From Sedimenticola sp. (GTDB taxonomy: Bacteria > Pseudomonadota > Gammaproteobacteria > Chromatiales > Chromatiaceae), in assembly GCA_002869585.1 (NCBI GenBank), contig PKUO01000054.1, positions 1 to 61,009 on the forward strand: a DNA stretch of 61,009 nt. The letters run 5' to 3'. The position numbers and the translations under genes are program-made. Under the pieces are notes generated by a model. It saw only the letters and a program-made list of their open reading frames with translations. It did no database searches and was not told the origin of the DNA. Shown here in pieces: positions 50,572-60,806 of this stretch (the first letter of the stretch is position 1; every line of letters begins with the position of its first letter).

Positions 50572-52013
50572 TCTCTACCACCTTCAGCTGTCGCCGAGGA
50601 AGGCATCGACTGCTGCTTATCCGCCCCACTCCCTTCAATCAAGGCCGTAACGCGGTCCTCACCCAAAGCCTCTTCCTCCAATTCACGCTCATACTCCTCC
50701 GCCACAATGGGAGCGACAGGCAATCCTTCCATAACAGGAATGACATCCGTAACGATAACCCGTTCGCCTTCATTGAGTCCCGCTTCAATCAAAACCAGAT
50801 CACCCTGTTTATGCAGGACGGTGACCTGACGAATCTCCAGCCGATTCTCGCTGTTGGCTAGGTAGACCCGCCCCTGGTGTATTGCCTTTCTGGGAATAAC
50901 CAGCATCTTCTGCGCCGGCGAATAGAGTTCCACCATTGTATACATCCCTTTGAGCAGTGGCGGGCGCTTGCCTGGAATCACCCCGTCATAGGGCTTATCA
51001 ACCGCGACCACCAGGCCGATGGTGTCACGCGCGGGATCAATCGCTTCACCTATACGCAACAGATTACCCTCCCATCTGGGTACATAGCCGTCATACCCCA
51101 CCAGGCTGACGTAGGCCTTTAACTGCATTTGCGAAAGTCTCGACTGCAGTTCCTCGGGTTGCCGCATATTGATCGATTCAGTACCGGACGCAATCAGCAA
51201 GGGACCTAGTTGACGGGTGGGGATCTGCGCATTGATCTCAACCGAGTGCGTCCCCAGCGCCTCGAACAGGACACCGCCGACCGAGGTGAACTCCCCCTCT
51301 TCGACAAAGACCTGGCCAACCCTGGCATCAAACGGCAGACGAATCTCTGTTCGCCCCAGGGTGTCTTCACTCTGAGCAAGTTGTGACTCCGACTGCTTTA
51401 TCTGTGCCTTGCTGCTGGCCTTTCTGCTCTCATAACTCGCCAGTTTGCCCTGCAGATCCTCGATTTGCTGTTGCAACTGCAGTACTTTCTGCTCCTCAGC
51501 GTCAACCACAGAGCGCGCAATCAGCTTCTTGTCCCAGATCGCAAGCAGGCGGTTTAGTTCCTTCTCCCCAACCTGGAGGTTCTTCTTAACAAGACGCAGA
51601 GCGCTGCGGGTGGAGGCCTCTTCAGCCTCCAGCTGCGTCAGGCTGGACTGGTTGCCTGCCAGGGCCGCTTCTTTCTGATCCAGTGAAAATTCGTAGGCGG
51701 TAGGCTCAATACGCATGACCAGCGTACCCTTGGAGAGACTCCCGCCTTTTTCCAGTCCGGGATGTAGATAGCTGATCTTGCCAGCAACCTCGGCCTTCGC
51801 CTTCAACAAAACCGACGGTTCCACATTTCCGTAAGCGATGGCCCGCGCACGAAATGGCAGCTGCTTCAGCCTGACCACCTCTACCGCCTTGGTCGGATAC
51901 TGCAACACATCATGTCCTACCGGCGCTTTCGATTTCACCATGTAGATAACCAGCGCCAGGGCAACCACCACGATCAGGGGCAGTACAACCGCCTTACGTA
52001 ATAACTTCTTCAT
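50568..52013 (-). CDS. RND periplasmic adaptor (membrane fusion protein)
   Basis: A 481-residue adaptor from ATG 52013. One N-terminal helix (KAVVLPLIVVVALALVIYMV), then the lipoyl half-motif (GKISYLHPGLEKGGSLSKGTLVMRIE), a long coiled-coil hairpin (about residues 110-230) and the second lipoyl half (EIRLPFDARVGQVFVEEGEFTSVGG). The C-terminus is extended and acidic (EEYERELEEEALGEDR), longer than usual. It links the pump to a tripartite channel encoded elsewhere. Confidence 0.94.
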   Translation of the reverse strand: MKKLLRKAVVLPLIVVVALALVIYMVKSKAPVGHDVLQYPTKAVEVVRLKQLPFRARAIAYGNVEPSVLLKAKAEVAGKISYLHPGLEKGGSLSKGTLVMRIEPTAYEFSLDQKEAALAGNQSSLTQLEAEEASTRSALRLVKKNLQVGEKELNRLLAIWDKKLIARSVVDAEEQKVLQLQQQIEDLQGKLASYESRKASSKAQIKQSESQLAQSEDTLGRTEIRLPFDARVGQVFVEEGEFTSVGGVLFEALGTHSVEINAQIPTRQLGPLLIASGTESINMRQPEELQSRLSQMQLKAYVSLVGYDGYVPRWEGNLLRIGEAIDPARDTIGLVVAVDKPYDGVIPGKRPPLLKGMYTMVELYSPAQKMLVIPRKAIHQGRVYLANSENRLEIRQVTVLHKQGDLVLIEAGLNEGERVIVTDVIPVMEGLPVAPIVAEEYERELEEEALGEDRVTALIEGSGADKQQSMPSSATAEGGRE

Positions 52014-52618
52014 TGCCCGCTCCGAATCCCGCAAAGAAAGATCGCAAAGACCCTCGGCGCGTCTTTTCGAACCAGCTCAACGTCGCCAGCAAGCATTGAC
52101 TGCATGACCAACCCCTGGATCGTGCCTATGAACAGGGTCGCGGCAGCGCTGGTATCAAGGGAAGCGGACAACTCGCCAGTGGCCTTACCCTCTTCGATAA
52201 GGCCATGCAGACGCTCGCCGTAGCGGCGAATGAGTGTTTGCGCCATGCGTTTAGGTGCCGTCAGCTTGGCGTGCTGCAACTCCCCGAACATCATGCGTGG
52301 AACGCCCGGGCGCTCAACTACGAACTCGACGTGGGCCATGAAAATCGCCTCGATGGCTGCGACCGGCGAGGATGCGGCGCGTGCGGCCTTGTCCACGCGG
52401 GAGAGCAGACGGTTCGCCACAAACTCCATAACCGCCTGCAGGATGGCATCCTTGGTCGGGAAGTGCTTGAACAAGGCGCCCTGGGTCACGCCCATGTGTT
52501 TGGCGATGGCCGTTGTCGTGATCTCACTCGGAATCTGTTCGGCAGCGAGTTCTACTACCGCGTCGACTGTGGCAGCACGGCGCTCATCGGCGGATAGGTG
52601 TTTGGGGTGTTTTTGCAT
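52010..52618 (-). CDS. TetR family repressor of the RND operon
   Basis: A 202-residue TetR regulator. Helix-turn-helix: AAEQIPSEITTTAIAKHMGVTQGALFKHFPTKDAILQAV. The C-terminal domain has the usual helices (FVERPGVPRMMFGELQHAKL). It is the first gene of the operon and overlaps the adaptor start by 4 bp, so it probably represses the whole operon and itself, with release by pump substrates. Confidence 0.93.
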   Translation of the reverse strand: MQKHPKHLSADERRAATVDAVVELAAEQIPSEITTTAIAKHMGVTQGALFKHFPTKDAILQAVMEFVANRLLSRVDKAARAASSPVAAIEAIFMAHVEFVVERPGVPRMMFGELQHAKLTAPKRMAQTLIRRYGERLHGLIEEGKATGELSASLDTSAAATLFIGTIQGLVMQSMLAGDVELVRKDAPRVFAIFLCGIRSGQ

Positions 52619-52630
52619 GATCAGTCACAA

Positions 52631-52656
52631 AGTAAGTAAGTTATTACTATCTTACT
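52631..52656. promoter_or_regulatory. Candidate operator of the RND-operon TetR
   Basis: AGTAAG...CTTACT arms 14 bp apart, with an inner AGTAA-GTTA-TTACT palindrome, 12 bp upstream of the tetR start. Confidence 0.5.
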
Positions 52657-52986
52657 CGATTGGAATCAACAGTCAAGGCATTACGTTACGATTGGAGGAC
52701 ATCACATAAGCGGAAAGACAGAATCAACACCCAAAAGTTAAAAACCCGCGCACTGGGACGAAATGGAACTTCTCTTGAATGAACTCAGATAGCCGGATCA
52801 AGGTGTCGGGTAATCTGGTGGCGGCGGATTCTAAAAGGAAGTTGCCAACACTGCAGAAACAGACTGAAACATCTTGCCCGGCCAAGGAAACAACTTGGAA
52901 ACAGTTTACCTGTAACTTGCTCACCATAGCCCAGAGGCATTACATCCACTTCTTTTTATGGTCATTTCAAGGAACCGACAGTAATA

Positions 52987-54066
52987 ATGAATTCCACTAT
53001 CCTGAAAGTATCTATTACCTTACTACTCCCAGCCTGCCTGCTAGCAAGCAACAGCCAGGCACAACAGACAGACAGTCACCTGCCTATCATCAATGCAATT
53101 GAGCGCGATGGCGTTGTCATTGATCAGAGCCAACACCTGCCTGCTAAGCAGACACTGACTACTCCATCTGAAGTACTGCTGGAGGAGGTCAAAACCAGTA
53201 ACCGGCTGCAAGCCGCCCAGATAGCTTACCGACAAAGCAACATGGAACGGGTAAAACATCACCCAGAATCTGCTTACAGGTACCTGCAGGAAGCAGTGGC
53301 GCTGCACCCATCAAACCTTGATTACCTACAGCTGGCTTCACAGCTTGCCTATACCCTGGAAAGATATGACGAGGCTGAGGCCTATCAATTGAGGGCAGTT
53401 GAGAATGCCCGAATCACACTGACCATTGAAGATCATAGAATGGCCACCCTATTGGAAAACCTGGCAGCGATCTACCTAAGACAGATGCACTTGGATAAGT
53501 CTGCATTGCTACTACAACAGGCACTATCGATAAGGGAAAACGTATTAGGCAAAATGGATCCAATGGTTGCTGTCAGTCTCAACAAGATAGCCAGTCTTAA
53601 AATCATTCGTGGCCAGATCCCAGGGGTTGAGGAACTGCTGACACGCTCACTAAATATCATGCAGACTGCATCAGGTCACGAGCACCCCAATACGGCTTGG
53701 GCAATGCACAAACTGGCCGATTTTTTACGCACCCAACAGCGTCTTGAACAGGCTGAGACGCTCTATCAACAGGCTGTGGCAATCTGGGAATCTGCACCTG
53801 ACGACCGGCGTATTGATCAGGCAACAAGCCGTAGAGCACTGGGAGAGGTACTGATGGCACAAAATCGTCCAACCGAGGCAGAGAAAGAGTTCAAACAAGT
53901 TGTTACCCTATTGAACGAACTACTGGGTGAAGAGCATCCGTTTACCGAGGCGGCAAGGAACCAGCTGGCTAAGGCGGCCGAAAAACCTCCTATCAGTGAT
54001 GCTAAAACCACAGCCGGACGCGGGTGGAAGACAATCGTCGTCCCGCCACAAAAAGAACAGTCATAA
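52987..54066 (+). CDS. Exported tetratricopeptide-repeat protein
   Basis: A 359-residue protein with a signal peptide (MNSTILKVSITLLLPACLLASNSQA; C at position 17 could mark a lipoprotein). Several TPR units lie between residues 90 and 320: YDEAEAYQLRAVENARITL, MATLLENLAAIYLRQMHLDK, HPNTAWAMHKLADFLRTQQR and EAEKEFKQVVTLLNELLGEEH, of the kinesin-light-chain type with paired DHP/HPxxA spacing. A scaffold in the periplasm is likely. AGGAAC precedes the ATG. The nearest genes are convergent. Confidence 0.85.
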   Translation: MNSTILKVSITLLLPACLLASNSQAQQTDSHLPIINAIERDGVVIDQSQHLPAKQTLTTPSEVLLEEVKTSNRLQAAQIAYRQSNMERVKHHPESAYRYLQEAVALHPSNLDYLQLASQLAYTLERYDEAEAYQLRAVENARITLTIEDHRMATLLENLAAIYLRQMHLDKSALLLQQALSIRENVLGKMDPMVAVSLNKIASLKIIRGQIPGVEELLTRSLNIMQTASGHEHPNTAWAMHKLADFLRTQQRLEQAETLYQQAVAIWESAPDDRRIDQATSRRALGEVLMAQNRPTEAEKEFKQVVTLLNELLGEEHPFTEAARNQLAKAAEKPPISDAKTTAGRGWKTIVVPPQKEQS

Positions 54067-54178
54067 GCATGGCTGTAAAGGGTCTGAGTAAACATACCAG
54101 TCAGCGGGAGATCCATACTCAGGGGAAGAGTAGGCAGGTGGCATATACAGACGCCGGGTAGCAGCCCGGCCAGTAACT

Positions 54179-54649
54179 TCATTGTCTTTTGGATTGCTGG
54201 CCATAAAAGTGACGTTGAAAATCACCGCGAAACTTTTGGTGACAGACAAGGCAGCTGGTTTGCAGGGTTGAGAACGCAATAATCACAGCCGAACCATTCT
54301 GCTCTCCAGCCAGCAGCGCCAACTCCTTTGCTACTTGCCTAGTTTCACCATCATACTGCTTAAAATCGGTAACCCGACTGCCGGCAAAACTGAGGATACG
54401 AAGTTTCTCGCCAAAGGGCGGTTGCGGGTGCTCAGCAATCTCTCTCGCTGATTGCTCAACCTGTTGCCACTCCTGGCGCGAAATACCATCAGTAATGGCC
54501 TGCATCCTCTCTCCCATCTGCTCCATGATGCCGTGTAACGCTAGGGGCTCTGCTATGGGATCACTGTGTACCCCGGCAGTATAGAATGCAACCAGGATAC
54601 CTGCCAGCAGACCCAGGTGATGAAGGCCATATGATCTTATCTCTTTCAT
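54179..54649 (-). CDS. Cytochrome c'-type (class II) haem protein
   Basis: A 156-residue exported protein from ATG 54649 with an N-terminal hydrophobic signal. A four-helix-bundle pattern is followed by the haem site CLVCH very close to the C-terminus (LQTSCLVCHQKFRGDF), characteristic of cytochromes c' and c556. It follows the sensor kinase gene with an overlap region, so it may be part of the signalling operon. Confidence 0.8.
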   Translation of the reverse strand: MKEIRSYGLHHLGLLAGILVAFYTAGVHSDPIAEPLALHGIMEQMGERMQAITDGISRQEWQQVEQSAREIAEHPQPPFGEKLRILSFAGSRVTDFKQYDGETRQVAKELALLAGEQNGSAVIIAFSTLQTSCLVCHQKFRGDFQRHFYGQQSKRQ

Positions 54650-54662
54650 TTTGATGACGATA

Positions 54663-55979
54663 TCATAAGCTCCCACCGCTCAGTGTCAGGCGAGCCTCCA
54701 CCCCGCCCCCGGGGCGCTCCAACAGCCTGATCCGCCAGCCTTGGGCAGCGCACAGTTGGGCGACAATGGCCAGGCCGAGTCCACTGCCCCCTGTATCCGG
54801 GTTGCGAGAATTTTCAAGGCGGAAAAAGGGCTGAAAAACCGCTTCCTCCATGCCCGGAGGTATACCAGCTCCGCGGTCAAGCACCCTGATCACCGGCCCC
54901 TCACCGGTTTCCGAAAGCTCTATCGTCACCGGCTGACCCTCCCCATAGCGCAGGGCATTCACCAGCAGATTTCCCAGCACTCGTTTGAACACCTCCAGGG
55001 GAAGAGGCCACCAAACAGTTATTTCTGGGGTCCAGTTGATCACCGCGTCACCTTGCACACAGGAGTTAACCACGCCGGAAACCACCTGGCCAAGCTCCAC
55101 CTCCTGGGGGGGTTCGCGCTGACCCACTCCCCGCGCCAGCATTAGCACTTCATTCAGAAGATGATCCATCTCTTCGACATCCTTTGTCAGCCCCGTGTAA
55201 AGCTCCTCGTCCAGGCCATCCGGCAGCAGTTCCAGCGCCAGGTTTATCCTTGTCAGGGGTGTGCGCAGATCGTGAGACACCCCGGCCAGCAGGGTGGTAC
55301 GGTTCTCGATAAGGGCGGCAACCTCAGCCGACATCCGGTTGAAGTTTCTTGCCAAGGTTGCCAGCTCATCAGGCCCATTTTCCGCTAACGACAACTGCTT
55401 CTCACCCCGCCCAACAGCGGTTGTCGCCGCCGACAGTGTCGCCAATGGCCGGCTTATCCGCAACGCCAGGGTAAGTGCGGTGACCAGCGCCAGTAACAGG
55501 ATGGCGACAGTGATCGTAATCAGGGCCATCGGCGGACGGGCGCCAATTCGCTCCAGAGGAAAACCAAAGCGCAGAGTCTCTTCAGCTATCGGGATATCAA
55601 CCCATAACCATGACTCATGGTCAGGCAGGGACCCGACCGAAACCGGATGACCTGTTCGCTGTTCAATACCCTGGTGAAGAATCGTCAGGTAGGGGTAACC
55701 GGGATCTGACAGTGGCGACAGTGGAGTCCCTGAAAAGAGCTTCAAGCGGTGCCGGGTGAAGAGCTCATGCTCAAGGTCAGGGCGTGTTTCCGGAGGCAGT
55801 TCGACCCAGGTCTGGGCCGATAGCATCAACAACGCAGCCAGATCATCAGCCGCCTGCTTGCCGACCGGGATCAATACATAGTAGGCCAGTGTTCCCAGGG
55901 TAATCAGCACCAGCAGGGATGAACTCGCCATCAGTGTCACTGCTGTTCGAAAGAAGAGTGAATTGGGCAAGCGAATCAC
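54663..55979 (-). CDS. Sensor histidine kinase, EnvZ-like
   Basis: A 438-residue membrane kinase. Two membrane helices (residues about 10-37 and 153-172) enclose a 115-residue periplasmic sensor. HAMP follows (RISRPLATLSAATTAVGRGE), then H-box LLAGVSHDLRTPLTRINLALELL (histidine at about residue 240), N-box NLLVNALRYGEG, G1 VLDRGAGIP and G2 GGSGLGLAIV. All catalytic motifs are intact. It starts 6 bp after the response regulator. Confidence 0.95.
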   Translation of the reverse strand: MIRLPNSLFFRTAVTLMASSSLLVLITLGTLAYYVLIPVGKQAADDLAALLMLSAQTWVELPPETRPDLEHELFTRHRLKLFSGTPLSPLSDPGYPYLTILHQGIEQRTGHPVSVGSLPDHESWLWVDIPIAEETLRFGFPLERIGARPPMALITITVAILLLALVTALTLALRISRPLATLSAATTAVGRGEKQLSLAENGPDELATLARNFNRMSAEVAALIENRTTLLAGVSHDLRTPLTRINLALELLPDGLDEELYTGLTKDVEEMDHLLNEVLMLARGVGQREPPQEVELGQVVSGVVNSCVQGDAVINWTPEITVWWPLPLEVFKRVLGNLLVNALRYGEGQPVTIELSETGEGPVIRVLDRGAGIPPGMEEAVFQPFFRLENSRNPDTGGSGLGLAIVAQLCAAQGWRIRLLERPGGGVEARLTLSGGSL

Positions 55980-55985
55980 AACCTG

Positions 55986-56720
55986 TCACCCATCGGTTTT
56001 GCCATTCGGGGTGAAGCAGTAGCCCTTGCCCCATACGGTTTGTATATAGCGGGAGGGGGCCGATTTTGGCTCGATTTTGCTGCGCAGCCGGGTGATCCGC
56101 ACATCGATACTGCGATCAAACGGGTCGCGCTCTCCCCCTTTCAGCCGGTCCATCAGCTGATCACGACTCAGCACCCTCCCGGGACTCTGTGCCAGAACAA
56201 TCAGCAGGTCCATCTCGCCTGATGTCAGCTCCACCTTCTTGCCCTCCCGCAACAGCTCCATACCGTTGACACTCAGGCTGAACTCACCGAAGGTTATTAT
56301 CCGCTCTGGGACTGTGCCATCATAATCCGCCACCCGCTCATGTCGTCGTAGAACCGCCCTGATACGCGCCAGCAGCTCCCGTGGACTGAAAGGTTTGGAG
56401 AGGTAGTCATCGGCCCCTGACTCCAACCCGATTACACGATCCACCTCTTCACCCTTCGCCGTCAGCATGATGATCGGGATATTGCCTGTGAGCCTGATCT
56501 TGCGAATTAACGACAGGCCATCCTCACCCGGCAACATCAGGTCGAGAATAATCAGATCAGCGTGGTGATGCTGGAGCCACCGCTCCATTCCCTTGCCATC
56601 ACTGACGGCGGCCGTTTTATAGTTCTGCTGATTTAAATAGCGGGTAAGGAGTCGCCGGATTCCCGGGTCATCGTCGACCACCAGGATCAGCATTTGTGAA
56701 TTATCTCGATCTACACTCAT
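55986..56720 (-). CDS. OmpR-family response regulator
   Basis: A 244-residue regulator. Receiver domain: LVVDDDPGIRRLL (acidic pair), phosphoacceptor D in LIILDLMLPGEDG near residue 60, T in IMLTAKG and K in YLSKPFSP. OmpR/PhoB winged-helix C-terminus: VELTSGEMDLLIVLAQSPGRVLSRDQLMDRL and the wing YIQTVWGKGYCF. AGGTG precedes ATG 56720. Confidence 0.95.
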   Translation of the reverse strand: MSVDRDNSQMLILVVDDDPGIRRLLTRYLNQQNYKTAAVSDGKGMERWLQHHHADLIILDLMLPGEDGLSLIRKIRLTGNIPIIMLTAKGEEVDRVIGLESGADDYLSKPFSPRELLARIRAVLRRHERVADYDGTVPERIITFGEFSLSVNGMELLREGKKVELTSGEMDLLIVLAQSPGRVLSRDQLMDRLKGGERDPFDRSIDVRITRLRSKIEPKSAPSRYIQTVWGKGYCFTPNGKTDG

Positions 56721-56753
56721 TGTTCACCTGCAGTTTCGTCACTGTAACAATTT

Positions 56754-56803
56754 GAAACAGTTTCCCTGTGCACAGAAATAATTGCGAAACAGCTGGTTCG
56801 CAT
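56754..56803. promoter_or_regulatory. Possible response-regulator boxes
   Basis: GAAACAG occurs at 56754-56760 and again at 56786-56792, exactly 32 bp apart (about three helical turns), between the divergent regulator gene and the repeat protein gene. The first is part of GAAAC-A-GTTTC. A shared, autoregulated control region is plausible. Confidence 0.4.
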
Positions 56804-56889
56804 AATGTGCTGCATGGTTTGAGGGTGTAGTTGATTAGCGTCTGACACATTAACAAACCAGCAACCGTATTCACAAGGAAAAAATAAAC

Positions 56890-57324
56890 ATGAAAAAATA
56901 TCTGAAAAATGTCGCCGGCATCATGCTGCTCTCCATCGGACATGCCGGCGTAACCCTGGCCGCGGACTATTCCGAATTCAGCACCGATGAACTGACAGAG
57001 ATGCGGTCACAGGCCAGCACACTGAGCGACGAGGATCGTGCAAGTTATCGCAACGAGTTGCAGAGCCGTGTGCAGTCGATGAGCAGCGAGGAGCGTAGCC
57101 TTTTTCGCGAGATGAATGGTGCCGGTGCCAACGGTGAAGGGAGTGGCAATATGAACCGCTATGGTCAGGGCAACAGCAGCGGATCAGGCAACATGAACCG
57201 TTATGGCCAGGGCAACAGTAATGGCTCAGGCAACATGAACCGCTACGGTCAGGGCAATGGTAGTGGCTCAGGCAGCATGAACCGTTACGGTAGCGGTTAT
57301 GGATCGCGTAGCGGCGGGAGATGA
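56890..57324 (+). CDS. Exported protein with tandem Gly/Asn/Ser repeats
   Basis: A 144-residue protein with a signal peptide (MKKYLKNVAGIMLLSIGHAGVTLAA). A helical acidic part follows (EFSTDELTEMRSQASTLSDEDRASYRNELQSRVQSMSSEER), similar to DUF1104-like small periplasmic proteins. The C-terminal half is four near-identical 14-residue units, NMNRYGQGNSSGSG, encoded by 42-bp DNA repeats. It is divergent from the two-component operon and may be its target. Repeat number could vary between strains. Confidence 0.8.
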   Translation: MKKYLKNVAGIMLLSIGHAGVTLAADYSEFSTDELTEMRSQASTLSDEDRASYRNELQSRVQSMSSEERSLFREMNGAGANGEGSGNMNRYGQGNSSGSGNMNRYGQGNSNGSGNMNRYGQGNGSGSGSMNRYGSGYGSRSGGR

Positions 57325-57399
57325 CGTAACTGATGATTATCTGTCACGTTCGCGTTGACATGACAATCAGGCGTGGGATTGCATCCGGGTAGCCAGGAC

Positions 57400-57650
57400 G
57401 GCACCGCCCGGCTTGCCTCGCACTACAGTCGTGATCGACAACCAACTGCACCGCATGCCTCCAGCATGAACAACTTGGCCATCGACCACCACGCCCGGCG
57501 GGGACTGACCACCAGACATCCCTGCCCATGATCGAGACCATGAAGTCTTCCGGTACATAACCATGGATACCGGCTCCTACCGCGATACCAATTAAGGTAT
57601 AGGGCCAAATCTTGCCAACGATCTCGAGAACGTTATGTAAGCCGATTCTG
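57400..57650 (-). pseudogene. Relic of a YraQ/DUF318-type permease
   Basis: On the minus strand one frame reads EIVGKIWPYTLIGIAVGAGI, HGYVPEDFMVSIMGRDVWWSVP, which resembles the conserved central part of DUF318 permeases (...AGIHGYVPE...WWSVP). No long frame covers the rest: upstream there are stops, and downstream the frame shifts. The beginning and end are lost. Confidence 0.55.
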
Positions 57651-57749
57651 AACCGGTCATGCCAACTGAGCTTGCCAATCGAAGAGGCCGAGCAACAGGA
57701 ACAAGCTGGCCACTACCTCAGCTCATCAGCGAATTAATTAATTGGAGAC

Positions 57750-59834
57750 TTACTTCGAGGACGAGCCGAGTCCAAGGCCGGAAAGGAGCTTACGCAGCTG
57801 TTCCATCTGATCCGCGATATCGTGGTTGATACTGAGGGCGTCTGTCACAGCCTGGGTGGTATCTGAGGCGGCCTCGGCAATGCGTTTGATGTTGCAATTG
57901 ATCTCCTCCGTAACACGGCTCTGCTGTTCAGCGGCGGATGCAACCTCGATGTTCATTCCGTGGATAGTATTCACCGACCCGATTATCGATGCCAGCGTAT
58001 CCCCTGTGGAGTGCACCTGCTGAGCGCTTTTGTGCGCCATTGCGCAGCCCGTCTTCATCTCTCCCATCGCCGGTGAGGCAAGCCCCTGCAGCAGCTTTAT
58101 CATGGTGCGGATTTCTCCTGTGGAGTCCTGTGTGCGGTTTGCGAGCTTGCGTACCTCGTCGGCCACCACCGCGAACCCTCGTCCCTGCTCACCAGCCCGT
58201 GCAGCCTCTATCGCTGCATTCAACGCCAGCAGGTTGGTCTGTTCGGCGAGTTCGTTGATCACCTGGAGTATCCTGCCAATGCCCTCGCTCTGCTCCTTGA
58301 GTTGATGGATCACGCCCGTACTATGATCGATCTGTCGGGCCAGGGCGTCGATGGTCTCATTGCTCTCGACAACGACGAGTTGTACGCTGTTCGCCTCATC
58401 CTCCGCCCGTAGCGCCGCCTCTGCCGCCTGAGCAATACTGTGCGCCACGTTTTCAGACGCGGCGCTCATCTCTGCCATGGCGGTCGATGCTGAATCCAAC
58501 TCCGACTCCTGTCGCTGTACGTTGCGGCTGGTGTTATGGGCAGACCCTTCCAGCCGTTCGACTAAAAGTTTCACTCCGGTGGTTACCCGGTTGATCCCGG
58601 AGGCGAAATCCTCCAGGTCCTGCAGCATTCCGTTGAACGCACGACCCATGGATGAGAGTTCACAGCTGCCTTCAGCTGGCAGGCGCAGTTGCAGGGTCTT
58701 CTCTTGCTGAATACGTGCCAGAATCACCTCCGGCTGGCGCAGTCGTTGCAAGACGTAACCCACAGCGAGGAACATGAGCATCATGCTTGTCAATGCAGCG
58801 CAGCTGATAGCCAGCGCCTTCCACCAATCGGCATTGGCCTGCCTCTTGGCCTGTTCAGCATGCCAGGTAACATCTCGGCTTACTACATTGCCGAGGTTAT
58901 GTAGCGTTTCGATTGCTCCTGTTGCCTCAACCAACCAGGTGTTTGCCCCCACCGGATAGTTACCGCTCTGGGCTGCGGCAGAGATCTCCCCTCGCAGCGT
59001 CTGATAGCTTCCCAGAAAGCGCTCGTGGACCGCCTGCCAGGCCTCCTTGTAGGTCCCTTCAAGACCTGACTGAACACTGGTTCCCGGGCTGAACAGTCTC
59101 ATTGCCTCGCGCTCCAGGTAGTTGATCTGGCGTTCGACGATACTGCGAAATCCCTGGAGTCGGGTGATCGACTGCTGATCCATGGGGCGGCCGGATGCAA
59201 TTGACTCACCGATCAGGGCGCGTTCCCTGCCTGCATATTCGGTGGCGAGCCAGAGGGCATGCTTCAGGCCACTGTTCTTTGCGACCGCAATCTCGAGATC
59301 GGAGTCGGGTAGCAGCAGCGACAGGCGCAACGCCGCCAGCGCCTCGATCAGTTCGGTCGCGGCGGTTTCCCACTCTTCCACACTAGGCATGGCATGGCTT
59401 CCTGCATCCACCTGCGTACGCAGGCGCACAACCTGTTCATGGATCGTTTTCACCCATTGCTGCATCTCCTGAATTCGGCGGCTGGGTGTAAGTTCAAGCA
59501 ACCGTGCCAACTTCGGGGCGATAATGTCCAATTGCGACTGGGCGCTTTTGCGCAGGTTGTGGATTTGCTCCCGAAGGCCCGCGATGTCGCGTTCCTCGTT
59601 TAGCACGGCCAGATAGGTGATGGTGAATCCCCGCTCTTCGGCCTGTCTTGCCGATGTCAGCAGCAAATCGTCAGTTATTTCGTTGGCCAGCAGTACAGCC
59701 TCGGCCCGGGTGCCTGCCGGTCCATAGATCACCAGGAGCTGCCAGAGCATGTTCGATGTCACCACTAGGCTGAGCAGGAGGATGGGCAGCAACAGCAGCC
59801 ATTTGACAGGTATGGATTTCAGAAAAGACGTCAC
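57750..59834 (-). CDS. Methyl-accepting chemotaxis protein
   Basis: A 694-residue chemoreceptor. N-terminal membrane helix, a periplasmic helical sensor of about 300 residues whose start ([21 protein letters not shown]) recalls nitrate/nitrite-sensing NIT-type domains, a second helix near 340, HAMP and a cytoplasmic coiled coil with the tip [21 protein letters not shown] and [19 protein letters not shown]. It starts inside the EAL gene's stop (ATGA), so it is cotranscribed with that gene. Confidence 0.95.
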   Translation of the reverse strand: MTSFLKSIPVKWLLLLPILLLSLVVTSNMLWQLLVIYGPAGTRAEAVLLANEITDDLLLTSARQAEERGFTITYLAVLNEERDIAGLREQIHNLRKSAQSQLDIIAPKLARLLELTPSRRIQEMQQWVKTIHEQVVRLRTQVDAGSHAMPSVEEWETAATELIEALAALRLSLLLPDSDLEIAVAKNSGLKHALWLATEYAGRERALIGESIASGRPMDQQSITRLQGFRSIVERQINYLEREAMRLFSPGTSVQSGLEGTYKEAWQAVHERFLGSYQTLRGEISAAAQSGNYPVGANTWLVEATGAIETLHNLGNVVSRDVTWHAEQAKRQANADWWKALAISCAALTSMMLMFLAVGYVLQRLRQPEVILARIQQEKTLQLRLPAEGSCELSSMGRAFNGMLQDLEDFASGINRVTTGVKLLVERLEGSAHNTSRNVQRQESELDSASTAMAEMSAASENVAHSIAQAAEAALRAEDEANSVQLVVVESNETIDALARQIDHSTGVIHQLKEQSEGIGRILQVINELAEQTNLLALNAAIEAARAGEQGRGFAVVADEVRKLANRTQDSTGEIRTMIKLLQGLASPAMGEMKTGCAMAHKSAQQVHSTGDTLASIIGSVNTIHGMNIEVASAAEQQSRVTEEINCNIKRIAEAASDTTQAVTDALSINHDIADQMEQLRKLLSGLGLGSSSK

Positions 59835-60806
59835 TGCATGTTTTCCCTACGAATTGGAGTGGAGTCCGCGCTCGCCTTGACCGCTTCGCATGACTGAGCG
59901 ATCCAGGAGGGGATCAGCTCCTCGGGCATTGGAGGGCTATAGAGGTAGCCCTGGCCCAGCATGCAGCCCTGCTCCAGTAGAAACAGGTGCTGTTCCTCGG
60001 TCTCTATACCCTCAGCCAGGGAGAGCTTGCCAAGGCCGTGAGCGAGTTGGATGGTGGAGGTGACGATCTGCACGTCATCGCCGTCCTCTGGCAGGCCGTC
60101 AACGAAAGACTTATCCACCTTCAGTGTGCGGATGGGCAGCTCACGCAGGCGGCGCATGGATGAATAGCCAGTGCCGAAATCGTCCAGCGCCAAGCGTACG
60201 CCCGCCTCGGTCAGCCGTCGTATGACCTGCTCGGCCTGCTGCGGATCGCAAGCGGCCGTGCTCTCGGTGATCTCCAGTTCCAGCGCCTGGGGTGGGATTC
60301 CTGCCGAATTCACTACCTTCCAGACTATCTCCTCCAGCCGGCCACCCAGGAACTGGCGTAGGGAGATGTTCACCGCCACGTAGTAGGGGCGGTCGCCCCT
60401 TCTCCAGGCCGCTATCCGGCCGCATGCCTGCTCCAGCACCCACTGGCCGATGGGCACGATCATGCCATTGTTCTCAGCGATGGGAATGAACTCTGCGGGT
60501 GATACCCTGCCGTGTTCAGGACTGTTCCAGCGCAGCAGGGCTTCGAATCCCACCGTCTGGCGGTCGCTGAGGCGCACCTGGGGCTGGTAACAGACTGACA
60601 GCTCACCTTTGTCGAGGGCTTTGCGCAGGCTCTGCTCCAGGCTATGGCGCCGGGCAAGGCGTTCGGAGAGTTCACCGGCGAACAACGCCATGCCCCGCTT
60701 TCCCTGACCCTTGGCGTGGTACATGGCGCTGTCGGCGTGCTGCAACAGGACCTCCGGGGTTGCCGCGTCCTCGGGGTACAGGCTGATGCCGATGCTGGCG
60801 CTCAAG
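59831..60806 (-). CDS. EAL-domain phosphodiesterase, N-terminally truncated by IS21
   Basis: What remains is the end of a GGDEF domain ([21 protein letters not shown]) and a complete EAL domain with all catalytic motifs: [32 protein letters not shown] and [13 protein letters not shown] enzymes hydrolyse cyclic di-GMP. The preceding coding sequence is cut at about 60807 by an IS21-family end, so the promoter and sensory part are lost; a start at GTG/TTG near 60805 would give about 324 residues. Downstream MCP expression could now depend on the IS. Confidence 0.9.

Noticed and set aside
56795..56822. dif-like sequence GGTTCGCATAATGT upstream of the repeat protein gene
   Set aside because: The first half equals the XerC arm of gammaproteobacterial dif, but the XerD arm (GCATGGTTTGA) matches TTATGTTAAAT poorly, and the site sits in a promoter region. 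Probably chance or a degenerate relic.
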